Assembly (NCBI GenBank): GCA_020081605.1
Contig: JAHREC010000011.1
Coordinates: 310,001 to 374,000 of the forward strand
From: Albifimbria verrucaria
Lineage: Eukaryota; Ascomycota; Sordariomycetes; Hypocreales; Stachybotryaceae
DNA length: 64,000 bases
Direction of reading: 5' to 3'
The notes below the pieces were generated by a model. That model did not search any database. It worked only from the letters and a program-made list of their open reading frames with translations, and was not told the DNA's origin. Shown piece after piece: positions 48,259-58,928 of the stretch (position 1 is its first letter; every line of letters begins with the position of its first letter). Both the position numbers and the translations under genes were made by a program.

Positions 48259-48905
48259 TTAGGAATGATATTTATCATCCTTATAATCCTTATCATGCTT
48301 GTCATCGTCGTCATGCTTGTCGTCCTTATAGTCCTTGTCATGCTTATCATCATGCTTATCATCCTTGTCATGCTTATCGTCTTTATCGTCCTTGTCGTCC
48401 TTATAATCTTTAGAGGTACGCTTGTGCCAGCTCTTTTCATATTCTTTCTTGCCCTTATCCTTGCCCCAGCCACCACCGTCATGATGGTCATACTTCTTAC
48501 CCCAATAATCGGCATGATCTTTGGCCTTGTCCTTTGCATCTTTGGCGATATCTTTGGCCCAGTCAGTGATCTTGTCCAGACCTGGGTCTCGGGCGTTGAT
48601 GTCTGAAGCCTCGAGCCTCTTGAGTAGCTCGACCTCTACGGCTCTCTTGTGCCACTCATGGTCCTTTTCCCAGTCATGCTTATCTTTTCCGTAGTCATGT
48701 TTGTCTCCCTTGCCCCAGCCACCTCCACCATAGTGATTGTCCTTATCCTTGCCCCAGCCACCTTCATGACCTCCCTTGAATTTATCAACGAAGTTCGAGA
48801 TATGACCCAGGTCTGGGTCACGGGAGCCACATCCGCAGCCGCCGGAGCAGCCACCACCAGAGGAGAGGCAAGGATGATAGTGCAAGCGGCAGCAGTGAGC
48901 TTCAT
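48259..48905 (-). CDS. Secreted Kex2-processed repeat protein with Asp/Lys/His tail (one base short)
   Basis: Single exon, 215 residues once one base is added in the CCC run at plus-strand 48822-48824. The signal peptide is KLTAAACTIILASPLVVAA. Two related units follow. Unit 1 (residues 29-88) starts RDPDLGHISNFVDK, continues with Gly/Trp/Asp/Lys-rich sequence and ends HEWHKR. Unit 2 (about 106-163) starts RDPGLDKITDWAKD and ends KSWHKR. A short AVEVELLKR piece lies between. The Lys-Arg pairs at 87-88, 96-97 and 162-163 are Kex2 sites. The last 52 residues consist only of D, K, H, Y and a few others. This matches the fungal KEP layout (Kex2-processed repeat proteins), which can yield secreted peptides. 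Peptide function and any modification are unknown. Confidence 0.75.
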
Positions 48906-51222
48906 TTTTGAGTGATGTGCTGATTAAGGCCAGTTTATGGATATGTAGGAAGTTGGATATTTGGAAAAGGTGTTAATGATTGATGGACTGTGTGTGAAGG
49001 TTGATGAGTTTGGAACGAGAACTGAATTCGAGGTCAACTCATCTTTATATATCCAAATGTTGATGGAAAGCTCCCAAGGCCTGCCCAGGTTTCAAATCTC
49101 TTGTGCGGCCTGTGACGTGTGATTTCCAAAGATTCTATGATACCATCCATGTTGAAGTGCCGTAATGATTAGAAGATCATCAATCCCTGTGGCCTTGGCT
49201 TACTCAATGCGTCAACACGACGACTGCGTTACCGGAGCTAGCAACTCAAGTGGCTTGAGCTACGGGCGGGATCCGCAGCTTCCGTCAAAGTTTGAAAAGT
49301 CTTGATTTTCATCACATGTGAAAATGTTCGTATTGCAATTCTGAGGTCACGTGGTAACATTTATCTAGTTGTTTTTACGGTGGATGAGTGGGAAGAAAAA
49401 GCGAAAGAAAACTCAGCCAGATCAAGATTAGCCAGCCTGTCTCATGTTCATGATCCAAAGTGTGGTGTAGGATTAACAGGGCTCGTGATGAAGTCGTATG
49501 TCTATTTGAGTCGTCCTCCTGACTGCTCAATTAGCTATCGCTGTATGCTAATTCTAGAATGCGTAGTGGGCTTGAAGATCAGTGTTTAGGTCGATGCAAC
49601 TAAGCCTCGTATACTCTATAAGCTTGTTTGGGTCAGGGTCAGTAAGGACTTGTTTGGCAAGCCAAAGTCATCAGAGGCTACAGCATTTCTCGATACCGCA
49701 AAGTATAAAGTAAGTCTAAATAAGAGCAGGTGGGATGCAGATCCGCTCTAGTGTAAAACGCCTCCCAACCCGCTTGGTTATTGGCGGAGTTTGTTTGACC
49801 AAAGTCGATGCCTTTGCGTGGACCTGCCTTAGTGCCGCAGTCCATCGACCGTCTCTAAGCCATCGCCTTGACGCCTCCACTCAAGGAAAACGTCAGAAAT
49901 GCTTGGCATATTGTGTCAGCAAAGAAGAAGAAAGAAAATCAAGAACAAAAATAGACTGGCTTAGTGGGAACATCGATTGATGTCTCCATACCGTGTGGTG
50001 CAAACATTAACAGCGATGATTTGGAAAAAGGCGCGTCTTGAGGAGGACCAAGTCCATTCTAGTTACGTGAATTTGATGATCCTCGAGTTCTATGAGGCTG
50101 TCTAAATAGATTTAAGCAACCCAATATTGATGAAAGCAGCATTTCTACCTCGCATATACTAATATCATTCAGTAAAGCTATAGGCACTCAATGCAGCTTT
50201 TGAACAAACTTCCACCAGCGCATCATTGAGGCCTGTACACTTTCAAATTGCATGTTGATCTGCAAAACTTTCTAAGGCTAGACGACTATCACAAGCTTGT
50301 CAATGATCAGCACCAAGACACGCTAGAGCTGTGAGTCTTCGATCATTTCATCAAGACACAATGACACAATAAAATTGCCATTTGGTTCGTAGGCAGCATC
50401 TTTTGGCCAGTGTATGATCACAGTAAGCCACGCACACACACACACACCTAAATCAGAGCTACATTCTGATGTTGAGGGAGACTTCCCATACGTACATGTT
50501 GATTCGAATCCATCTCAAATGTAGGAAAATGATCTACAGATGCATTTGAGTTCAAAGTTTGTCTATACTAGTGTCAACATCTCCTCAAACACTGGGAAGT
50601 AGAAAAGATGTAGCCTCAGTACAGTTTGGTATCGTCGTGCTGATCCACGAAGCAACTTAATTGTCCGGCAAAAAGAGGTAGTTGCTCTGGTTACTCGCGA
50701 TAATGGACATTTTTGGTACACGAACCGCTAGTTGACTTGTCCAGCCCTAGGCATATCTAGTTTTTATCACGCTTTAATACATCAGATTCTTAGTGAGTCA
50801 GATTGTCTGCACCTTCAGGCATTCAAGGATGATGCTGTCCAGATTACAGCATGCCATTCACCATATCTGATAAGGATGAACGCAAATAATGACATTATAT
50901 ATGTTTGTGAAGCCGTTTGCGTTCCTCCATTCTATAATTTGTGGCACTGTTTGGAGTTTTGCAGCAAAAAGGGAACGCGTGAAAGCCTTTATTATAGAAT
51001 AAATACCAGATCATGGAGCCTATGACAGAACTAGCGTATAGCCATCATCTCCTGCCATCATTGCTCTAGAACTCCCTCGCTTCTTCCTCTTGCTCCCACT
51101 CTTTCAACATCTCAGTTCAGCTGCGTCCCATGGACCATTTTCTTGGCGTTGTATCGCCCAGAACCGATAAGAATGCCAGTTTCACGTGATAGCCACTGCA
51201 ACGAACATATGGGTTCCTGTCT
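48906..51222. other. Gene-free stretch
   Basis: About 2.3 kb. The first 150 bases upstream of the repeat-protein gene include a TATA element near 49048. Open frames at 49302-49589, 49735-49980 and 50732-51025 have no family features. A CA microsatellite lies at 50432-50447. Confidence 0.45.
50432..50447. repeat. CA dinucleotide microsatellite
   Basis: About eight tandem CA units (after a CG) in a gene-free stretch. A short simple repeat with no other structure around it. Confidence 0.8.
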
Positions 51223-52597
51223 TTATCTGCTGAATACAAGTGTGTGTGAGATGGTCTCACGGACTTTCCAGTCGGGATTAGTGAGATTCAGTTTTGATTG
51301 TTCCGCACCGCTAACATTCAGTTCCCGAAGCCTCGCGAGACGCGGACTCGTCATGATATTCCGCATTTGTCTCTGCGCCTCGAGAATCTTTGGATGTCTG
51401 AAATATAGTGTCAACGACTCTAAGCTTTCTGGGAGTAAAGTTTCCATAAATGATGGTTGGCCTTGCTCATCCTCATCACTCTCGTCTGGGCTGTCGTCTT
51501 CATGCTCAGAGTACCCCTTCCAAGGAGCATTCCTGGCGATATACTCAAACGTCGAAGACCCCTGAGGGTGCGGAGACTCCCAAACCTACCACTGGGGCTC
51601 CTGGCCAAATTGAAAAGTGAGTCGCAGTACAAATCCAACTCTGTCAAGTTTGTACCGAATTTCCGGAGCGAGTCACCCATTGTGTTTAGTTGAAGCTGCC
51701 AGTCGTATTCGTCACCCAAGGCCCAATCTATTCTTAAAACTTTTAATAAAGGACACAAGACCAGTAAGTCTTGGAATGCCAATGAGTCAATCACCGAGAA
51801 GTTGAGAATGACTTCGGTAAGGCCTAACCTACACCCAGGAATTGCTTGCGTCAAAGTGCTGTCCCATTCGATGGAAGTACCATAAAAGCTTTGAAGGGAC
51901 AGGAGAAACAGAAGATCTTCAAATTTAGATGCTTCCGTCATTAGTTCGGGATTGGTGTCGAGAACTCGGAGCCGGCGCAGGCTTGTAAAATAATCAGATT
52001 TCAACATCTTGGGGTTTGCGACTGGGTCAAAGTCGGGATCAACGGCCTGATCTGGGAGTAGAGGTCGCTGAACGAGCGATCCCAGAATCCCACCCAACTC
52101 AAGCTCATATCCTATGACTAAATCGACACACTCCAAGTTGGGAAACAAACCAATGCAAAACACTGTTGTGGCGTCGACTAGCAGTTCAAACGCGACATCT
52201 TCATCCTCGTCGATAGAGTCTGCGGAGAGGAAGGCCCCTAAGCGATCTTTCGAGTGCTGAGGCAAATGCAAATTCTGTCGAGCCCTTTGGAACAATTTGT
52301 GCAAAACCGGTTTCTCGAGAGAGATCGGGGTTGTGTCGATGCGACGGACAAGGTTGGCCAAGGCTCACTCAGAGTTGCCAGCAATTTTTCGTAGTTTATC
52401 ATAGAGCTGCCGGCAAAGCTACGATAAAGATATGGTAAAGCAATCTGATTCAAGCTCCTAGAGGTTTGGCAAAGAGAATACAGTGTTTCGACTATGACCC
52501 AGGGCGTGTATACCTCATCAGGCGGGAAGCTTGGTTCGAGCGGGGCCTGTATATACCCTAAAATCCGGTGCCATACCTCGTTAGGCAAATAACCCAT
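51223..52597 (-). CDS. F-box protein with leucine-rich region (two single-base deficits)
   Basis: Single-exon protein of about 458 residues. The start at 52597 gives an immediate F-box: MGYLPNEVWHRILGYI, VETLYSLCQTSRSLNQIALP and YLYRSF. A long leucine-rich body follows, with repeats such as LGLTEVILNFSVIDSL and TNLTELDLYCDSLFNL, as in fungal LRR-type F-box adaptors of SCF ubiquitin ligases. An acidic linker (DDSPDESDEDEQGQ) precedes a final helical part (ILEAQRQMRNIM). The frame is one base short near 52365 and near 51530; adding two bases makes the length divisible by three. The substrate is unknown. Confidence 0.72.
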
Positions 52598-53799
52598 GGC
52601 GCGGTAACTGTATGAAGGGGAGGATAGCGTGGCGGGGCCAAGATGATGATCCAACTTGGCGAATGCTGGCTCTTCAAGAACACTGGTCCGGGGCTTGTTT
52701 GCCTGGTACGGAGTCCTGGCCGCGGGTAAAGATTTCAGTCCTCTTCTACTTCTTCTGCAGAACAACCGTAACAATACGGTCGGTTATTCTATCCGCAGGC
52801 ACATGCTGATAGCAGGCTGTGGCCAGAATGAATCGATTATTGTAATGGAAAGGAGAACGACGAGCAGGGAGTTGGACAACAAGAACCAACATGTTGGCAG
52901 TTGACAGGAAAAATAACTGCATCATAACCAGCCAATAAAGGCTCCCTCGTCTCGTTCCACGTAAGCACATACCCCGCCTCCAATGTGGCTACGGCTGCGG
53001 GCACTAAGTTAGCCTGCAGAGAGCGGATCTGTCCACATCGTGCTGTGGCCCAAAGTGAAGCCATGGGCAATGATCGAGCGGCGGTTGGCACAGAATCTCA
53101 CCAAAGGCAAAGTACGGAAGTTCCGCCCTAGTATGAGGGCCCCCGTCTGTATGTTGCGCTTCACGATACTGAGTGGCCTATGCAAGTGCAGGTGCACAAA
53201 TATCTGAGTTGTGAATGAGCCTGTGAATTCTAGTCATCTTCCCCAGACAACTGTCTTCATACATGGGTCCCTACTTGCTTCTCAGCTGCAGCCTTGCCAA
53301 GTCCTTTCTTGGGGTGATGTCATCCTGGTTCTGTGAGTCGAGAGGATTTGGGTCTTGCTTCTCGCTACGCATCTGCGGCCTTCGCGTTATTGGACCAACT
53401 TCTTAGTAACATGCTTGTAGATCTCTACTGTTTGCTCTAATCTACAGTTTTTCGCCTGCAAATGTGCTCTTGTCAAATGTTTTATGCTGCTCATTTATCT
53501 CGGTGGAAGGCTTCTCCATCAGGAACAGTACGCAAGTATGGCAGACTAATCCGTACTTTGATCCCCTGTATGAAGCGGCAAAAATATGATGGACTCAGGC
53601 AGCTTCTTACCCTGGTGGGTCCACATTTTTGACGTCTGGACGAATATCACATCCCAAATACGAACCAAGGGTAGTGGTCCCTGGCTTAGCTGTTTAGGAG
53701 CATGATTATAAATCCCATTTTCTTCAACTCAACAACCGCGTCAACTATACAATTGCCACACTTCACATCTTCATCTTCATCATCATCATCATCATCATC
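52598..53799. other. Upstream region of divergent F-box and regulator genes
   Basis: About 1.2 kb with no supported gene. The final 30 bases are a CAT trinucleotide repeat that runs directly into the start codon of the regulator gene. Confidence 0.45.
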
Positions 53800-53801
53800 A
53801 T
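53774..53801 (+). repeat. CAT/TCA trinucleotide microsatellite abutting a start codon
   Basis: CTTCAT units turn into at least eight CAT units whose last AT is part of the start codon ATG (53800) of the Zn2Cys6 regulator gene. It would be in the 5' leader of the mRNA. Length changes here would not alter the protein but could alter leader length. Confidence 0.8.
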
Positions 53802-55002
53802 GTCGTTGCGACGAAAGTCTTGCGACGCCTGCTTCAAAAGCCGTCGAAAGTGCAACCTCCAGTATCCCGTGTGCGAGAGATGCCAAAGGACCAACAAGAC
53901 TTGCACCTATGCATATGCACCACTCACACAACACCAGAGTCCAGCACCCTTGGAGGATGAAACACTCGAATGGCCTTTGTCTGATCCAGCGCTGAGCAGC
54001 GATCCTATGACATTGGATATTGAGACCGTAGAAAACACAAGCTCTCAAAGCCTGTTTGATCCAGATCAACTGAACAATGTGTTTGGCTTCGACCTGACAC
54101 CTTTCAACTCCGGCTCTGCATCCAGCTGGGGCCAACCAACTGGTAGTCTTGAAGAGCTACCGCGCTTGATGCCGTCAACGGTATCGCACGCGCTGTCTAG
54201 TCCACCAGCTCTTATCGGGTTGCTCGGCGAAGTCCAGCCTGTCCAGGGTAGCAACCGAACTTGGCAATGGGTCATTGACGAACTCAAACGATATCCACAA
54301 GACTTTGCTCAGCAAGCACAAAACGTATTCATCCACCCGGAACTTTATCGTGACTCTATGCCAAAATTCATCCAAGCTGCCTTTGGTATCTCGTCAAGCT
54401 CTTGTTTGCTCACAGAGAACAACCAAAGAATGCTGTTTCGGATTGTCGATACCGAGGTTTTGGGGTTGTTATCACCGACTGATGAGCCAACGCTACTTGA
54501 AGAACTAGCAAAAACCAGTCTCTTCTCTTGTACCAAATGATCCGGCTATTTTTTGGGGAATACAACAACGAATGGTGGCAGAACAGCAGCAAGGTGTGTT
54601 GATGACGTGGGCACTGAAACTTGTGAGACGCTGTAAAGCCGAGCTGGGCGGTAATGAACTGATGAGTTGGAATACCTGGATTCTTGCGGAATCAATTCGA
54701 AGGACGGCAATCTTGATTTACATGTTGTACGGGGTCAACTCGATATTCCGGGAAGGCATCTGCGTTGGCTTCCCACATTAGCAAAGCTGCCCATGTCCAT
54801 GTCGCATGCTTCCTGGGACTCTGAGGAGGAATACCGACGCTGTTCAAGCCAAATAAACGTAGTGTCCTACGAGGCTTTCACTAATCTATGGCTCACTTCG
54901 ACATCGAGGGACCTTGGACCATTTGAGAAGCTGTTAGTAGGGGCCTGCCGAGGGGTTGATGCTGTGTCACCCAATCCCGGACCCTACATCGCAGCAACTT
55001 AA
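53800..55002 (+). CDS. Zn2Cys6 transcription factor (three single-base deficits)
   Basis: Nuclear regulator, 401 residues after three single-base repairs, single exon. The zinc cluster is complete at residues 8-35: KSCDACFKSRRKCNLQ, then YPVCERCQRTNKTC, matching C-x2-C-x6-C-x5-C-x2-C-x6-C. The linker is acidic and Ser/Pro-rich. The body shows PPALIGLLGEVQPVQG, then MTWALKLVRRCKAELG and SWNTWILAESIRRTAILIYML, which resemble regulators of aromatic or sterigmatocystin-type clusters. The frame is one base short near 54514, near 54573 and near 54763. It is divergent from the F-box gene and upstream of an NmrA-like gene; a target cannot be assigned. Confidence 0.83.
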
Positions 55003-55501
55003 GTCTTTTGATATTTTCATCCTGCTTGCAAGTGTCGGTATGAGCAGCTGTTGGCACTCCATGGGTATGCATGGAAACATGAATTACCGTTACAAGGAAC
55101 GAGGGGTCTTAGATGGCTGGTATAGTAATACAGTGGTTCATGTAGTGAGTTTGAGCAACATCTTGTCCATTACTAGACGGCGAGATCATGCATGAGGCCA
55201 TCGCTTATAAGAAAATAGACATATTTGTTTGTGAATTTTGATCCTTCAACTTCCGTTAATTTACATGCTCATCAAGCGATAACACATCTTCTGAACATAT
55301 AGAGGGCCCATGGCAGTAGTATAACCGGATATACGCAAGGATAAGATAGAAAGCACTGCTCATCTTGTCAGAGATTTTTATTCCTCTGGTTCGCTACCAG
55401 ATTCACAGCTTATTAGATATATAGAACATCAGAGGTGTATTCTTCGATAACTACTGTTCACTGATCCGAATTCTCGAGATAAAGCAGCCCCATCTTGGAT
55501 T
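55003..55501. other. Convergent intergenic region
   Basis: About 500 bases between the 3' ends of the regulator and the NmrA-like gene. A small plus-strand open frame at 54956-55195 is not supported. Confidence 0.45.
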
Positions 55502-56466
55502 CTAGAACATGTGGGGCATGGATTTAAATGCTTCAGAAGTTCCAACAAGTCCTTCGATGTTGAGACTCTCCTTCGTAATCACATCCCCTCAACATTCGAA
55601 AAGGCTTTACTACCGGTCAGCTTCAAATAGGAATGCGACTTGTCGATCAACTCGCCCCAAACAGACCACAGCTTGGCATATTCCTCACGGGGAACCTGCA
55701 CATATTGCACCTTGATATTTTGTGCAGAGGCAAAGGACGTCAAGACGTCCCCAATTGCCAGCTCCTCAACGACACCGACCACAATCTTATGGGGAAGTGT
55801 CTTCTGTGGTTGATCGAGAATGGCTTGGACGAACAAGCCTGGATTCTTCTTTTCATCCCCAAGTGATGGGATTAACGTGGAGCTTGGAATTCCTTGTATT
55901 TGTATATATGATGTACTCCCATCTATCATTGTGATAGGATTGGGTTTGTACACAGGGCTTGCCATATTACCAGCATACCAACCAAGCCAGAGGAAGGTTG
56001 TCTTGGTAAAGAGGTGTGGGATTGATTTGATATAATCATCCACTTTGTTTTTGCTCTCATAGTAAGGCACAACTTGTTGGCCGCCTGAATTCTGTCTTGA
56101 GTTGGGCAGGGTGGACCATATGTAATGCTCTAGTGACTCAGTTGCCGCTGCAGCGTCTGCCAGGTTGATGCCTTGTCTTGTTTCATTCTTTGCAGATTCT
56201 TCGATACCTTTCGTAGACAGCCCTTCGAAAAAGTTGGTAACCGCGAAGATGGCATAAGTTCCTGCGAATGCTGATTTAAGGGACTCTACAGAATTAAGAT
56301 CTGCCTCAACGACAGATACGCCTTTCGCTTTGAGTGACTTTGCTGCGTCGCTGTGAGAGTTTCGAGTCACAGCTCGTATAGTGTATGCTGGATTGTTCAA
56401 CAGAGCCGCGACGATGGATCCTCCCTGAATCCCGGTCGCACCGAGAACTGTAACAATTCGGGCCAT
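55502..56466 (-). CDS. NmrA-like family protein (one base short near the 3' end)
   Basis: Rossmann-fold NAD(P)-binding protein, single exon, 321 residues after one base is added. The N-terminus ARIVTVLGATGIQGGSIV holds the GxxGxxG motif, with RAVTRNSHS after strand 2. IFAVTNFFEG and HYIWSTLPN follow, as in HSCARG/NmrA-like proteins (the catalytic YxxxK is absent or weak), with PYYESKNKVDDYI as a YxxxK-like element. As given the frame stops at 55579; adding one base to the C4 run at 55585-55588 extends it by about 26 residues to a TAG at 55502-55504. Such proteins sense NADP(H) and can repress regulators, or act as reductases. Confidence 0.87.
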
Positions 56467-56968
56467 AATATTTCAGTCTTTCGGTCTGAATCGGGAAAAG
56501 ATATTTGAAGTGGTGATTTAGTAATGACTATCGCAACAAAACGGATAACACAAGTGCTAAGTTGCCAGACTGTCACCTGAAGAATACACGGTTTATATAG
56601 TCTTCCAGCCTGGTGAGGTATCCTTGATTATCTTCAATGATTTACATTTGCTCTAACACAAGCGTCTACAATGGCGGTGCTTACCAACTCCGCAAGCCGC
56701 CGCCTGCGGGCATCAGAGGGGTGCGGCGGGCAAATGTGGACCAGTGTCAGCACTAGAACTAGAACATGACGAAAAGGATATCGTCATTTGGGTGCTTGTT
56801 AATCTGTGGGAAAAGCTACCCCTACTTCCTCCGACGGGTTGTTTATTTATTCTATGTATCCTGCTTCCCTTGCTGTTACTGCCTCTGCTACGGCTCATTT
56901 CAACACGAGTCATATTACATTTACTAAGAGCTATATATCCATACCTCACCTCACGGTCACTCAACACA
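56467..56968. other. Upstream region shared by divergent genes
   Basis: About 500 bases between the starts of the NmrA-like gene and the small hypothetical gene. A GC-rich stretch at 56690-56735 contains GCGGCGG and CGCCGCC-like sequences. A TATATCC-like element at 56932 precedes the right-hand gene. No coding frame is supported. Confidence 0.4.
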
Positions 56969-57739
56969 ATGGCAATCACTGAGCTGCTTTTTCCTGCTTA
57001 CAAGCAAGATCAAGAAAGCACAACCGAGCTGAGAAATAAGGCACCTGAAATATTCAGTCATTTTCGTGATGTCCAAGGCCTCAAGTCTCTTTTCCGCGGC
57101 ACGATTATCGCTGAGAATGGTGAGCCTGTAGGATCCGACACTGGCCGCAGTGTTCTCGCTTTGGGTAGTATACTCCTCCTGTGGTTCATCCTTTGAGCTT
57201 GAACCGTTTTCGTTAGACTCTTGCTAACAAGCCATGGATCATAGAATGGGATGAGGCGTCATCCTTTCATTCATTTTATCCGCATTCGCCTTCGTTTCAA
57301 ACATTCCTGGGCAGTGTGAAGCCATTTGTTACGGCTCCTGCTGTACCTGAGCTGTTTGAAGCTGGCAACGTCTCGACCCATTGCTTGTCATCTACGATTT
57401 GCCAAATCATCAAAGGTCCGAAGAGCGAGAAGTCAGATAACCATTGGACAGAAATACAAAAGATTATCTCGGACTCGGAAGCACCAGCCCCTGGCTTATT
57501 TTATGCCGATGGTATTGAGGATCAAGAAAACAATTTCCTGGCATTGATTGGCTGGCCTAGTCTACAGGTAAGGTTCCAATACCTATCCAGTCAAAAAAGG
57601 CCTCAGAGATTAATTAGCTCATATCTAGGATTATGAGAGAACAGGCAAAAGCAAAGCTATTGAAGAGCGTCTGCAGGCGATGGGTGCTGGTGGGATAATT
57701 CACAATCTGGCCGTGGAGTTTTCGCGTTTTAATCTTTGA
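56969..57739 (+). CDS. Small hypothetical protein, possible dimeric alpha/beta-barrel (ABM-like)
   Basis: Intact three-exon gene (56969-57167, 57245-57567, 57629-57739), 210 residues. All three splice joins keep frame. Visible features: N-terminal AITELLFPAYKQDQ, RGTIIAENGEPVG, EWDEASSFHSFYPHSPSF and a C-terminal DYERTGKSKAIEERLQAMG. The alternation of a beta strand, then an E-W-x-S/A-x-x-x-H-x-x-F motif, resembles the antibiotic-biosynthesis-monooxygenase/stress-responsive barrel fold, here apparently as two halves. No signal peptide. A small-molecule role is plausible, but no reaction can be named. Confidence 0.68.
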
Positions 57740-58343
57740 ACATGCTGGTGGCCGTAGTTTGTAAGCCCAGATGTGACAGTTGAAGAATTGTAGCAAACAA
57801 ATGTAAACCAATGAATTGCGTTCTACCACTTGGTGTGGAAAGTCGATGCCAAGCCATTCTCAATGTCCTAAAACACCTATGAAATACAATAATCCCTCAC
57901 TAACAGTTTATAGGCATGGACACTCACACAGTTGACGAAGCGATAACGGACAGATAATAATAGAGACTTACAAACTGTCATCATTTTCTGGCTGTGACCT
58001 GATCTATCAAATTAGTCCATCATTGGATAATCCACGTAGCCTGAGGAAACGACTTCTTGGTTCAAGTCACCGTACTCAATGGCTGAAAGAAGTGACTGTT
58101 CGCCAAATTTTCCGTTGATCCATGTCACTCAAGCACTCTAACGAAAGAGGGAGAAACACCTCATGAGCTCACGGTAACGAGTAAACCCTGCCTCTGTAAA
58201 CTAAAATGATGTCCTTAACTTCATGACTCTTTGTTCAAAGTGCATCACTGAGCAACACGAGTCTTTCAAGAAGGTACCTAGAACCACAATGTTAACCTTA
58301 CATGTATCATCAACTCATGTTGAATTAACCCCTCGTGTCGGGA
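57740..58343. other. Convergent intergenic region
   Basis: About 600 bases between two convergent small genes. No coding frame, repeat or RNA-like structure was recognised. Confidence 0.45.
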
Positions 58344-58928
58344 CTATGTCTTTTCCGTACCAGATCTCGGGATTCTCCCCGTCCTAGCTATCTTGAGCTC
58401 CCTAGTTGAAGCTAAGCGATCTGGTAATCCGTTCTTGTCATATAAAAGATAGAAATGCCCTTGTCCAACATAGTTCTCCTTAATTGGAGATTTCCATCCT
58501 ACGTAAACTGTGATGCACGGGTCATTTGGTTTCACTACACGCTTATACCTCCGACCTGAACTCTGAGGGTTTGGATTCTTCTGAAGGGCCGTTGTGGTAG
58601 CATGATCAGCACACCTGTTAATAGCAGAATGGTTAGTACGTCACTGGACTAGAGATAACACAAATCAGTTGGAAAAAGACGAGGACGTATATTTCACAGT
58701 ATTTACTTACCTAATTCCGACAACTGACCAGCCGTTGAGTTTAGCAGCTTCAACACAAATTGCTTCACAGGCTCTTGCACGACCCGGAAAATTCGCTTCT
58801 GAGGGTTTGTCGCAAAGCCATTCTATCTAGTCAATTTGTCAGTATTTTCCAAATAAAAATTGATCCGTAAACAAGTAGTTAAAATGAAGACAGGAACTCA
58901 CCACGACATCGGAATTACTCGTAGACAT
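58344..58928 (-). CDS. Small hypothetical protein, three exons
   Basis: Intact gene on the complement (58902-58928, 58711-58826, 58344-58614), 137 residues. The first exon encodes only nine residues (MSTSNSDVV). All junctions have GT-AG signals and keep frame. Visible parts are IEWLCDKPSEANFPGRARA, CEAICVEAAKLNGWSVVGI and NPQSSGRRYKRVVKPND, then VYVGWKSPIKENYVGQGHFY. It is soluble, with Cys and Trp conserved-looking positions and a basic centre. I do not recognise the family. Confidence 0.6.

Noticed and set aside
48259..48420. FLAG-tag-like D-Y-K-D-D-K strings suggesting an engineered sequence
   Set aside because: They are part of a long natural low-complexity tail of D, K, H and Y codons in a secreted fungal protein; no vector sequence is present.
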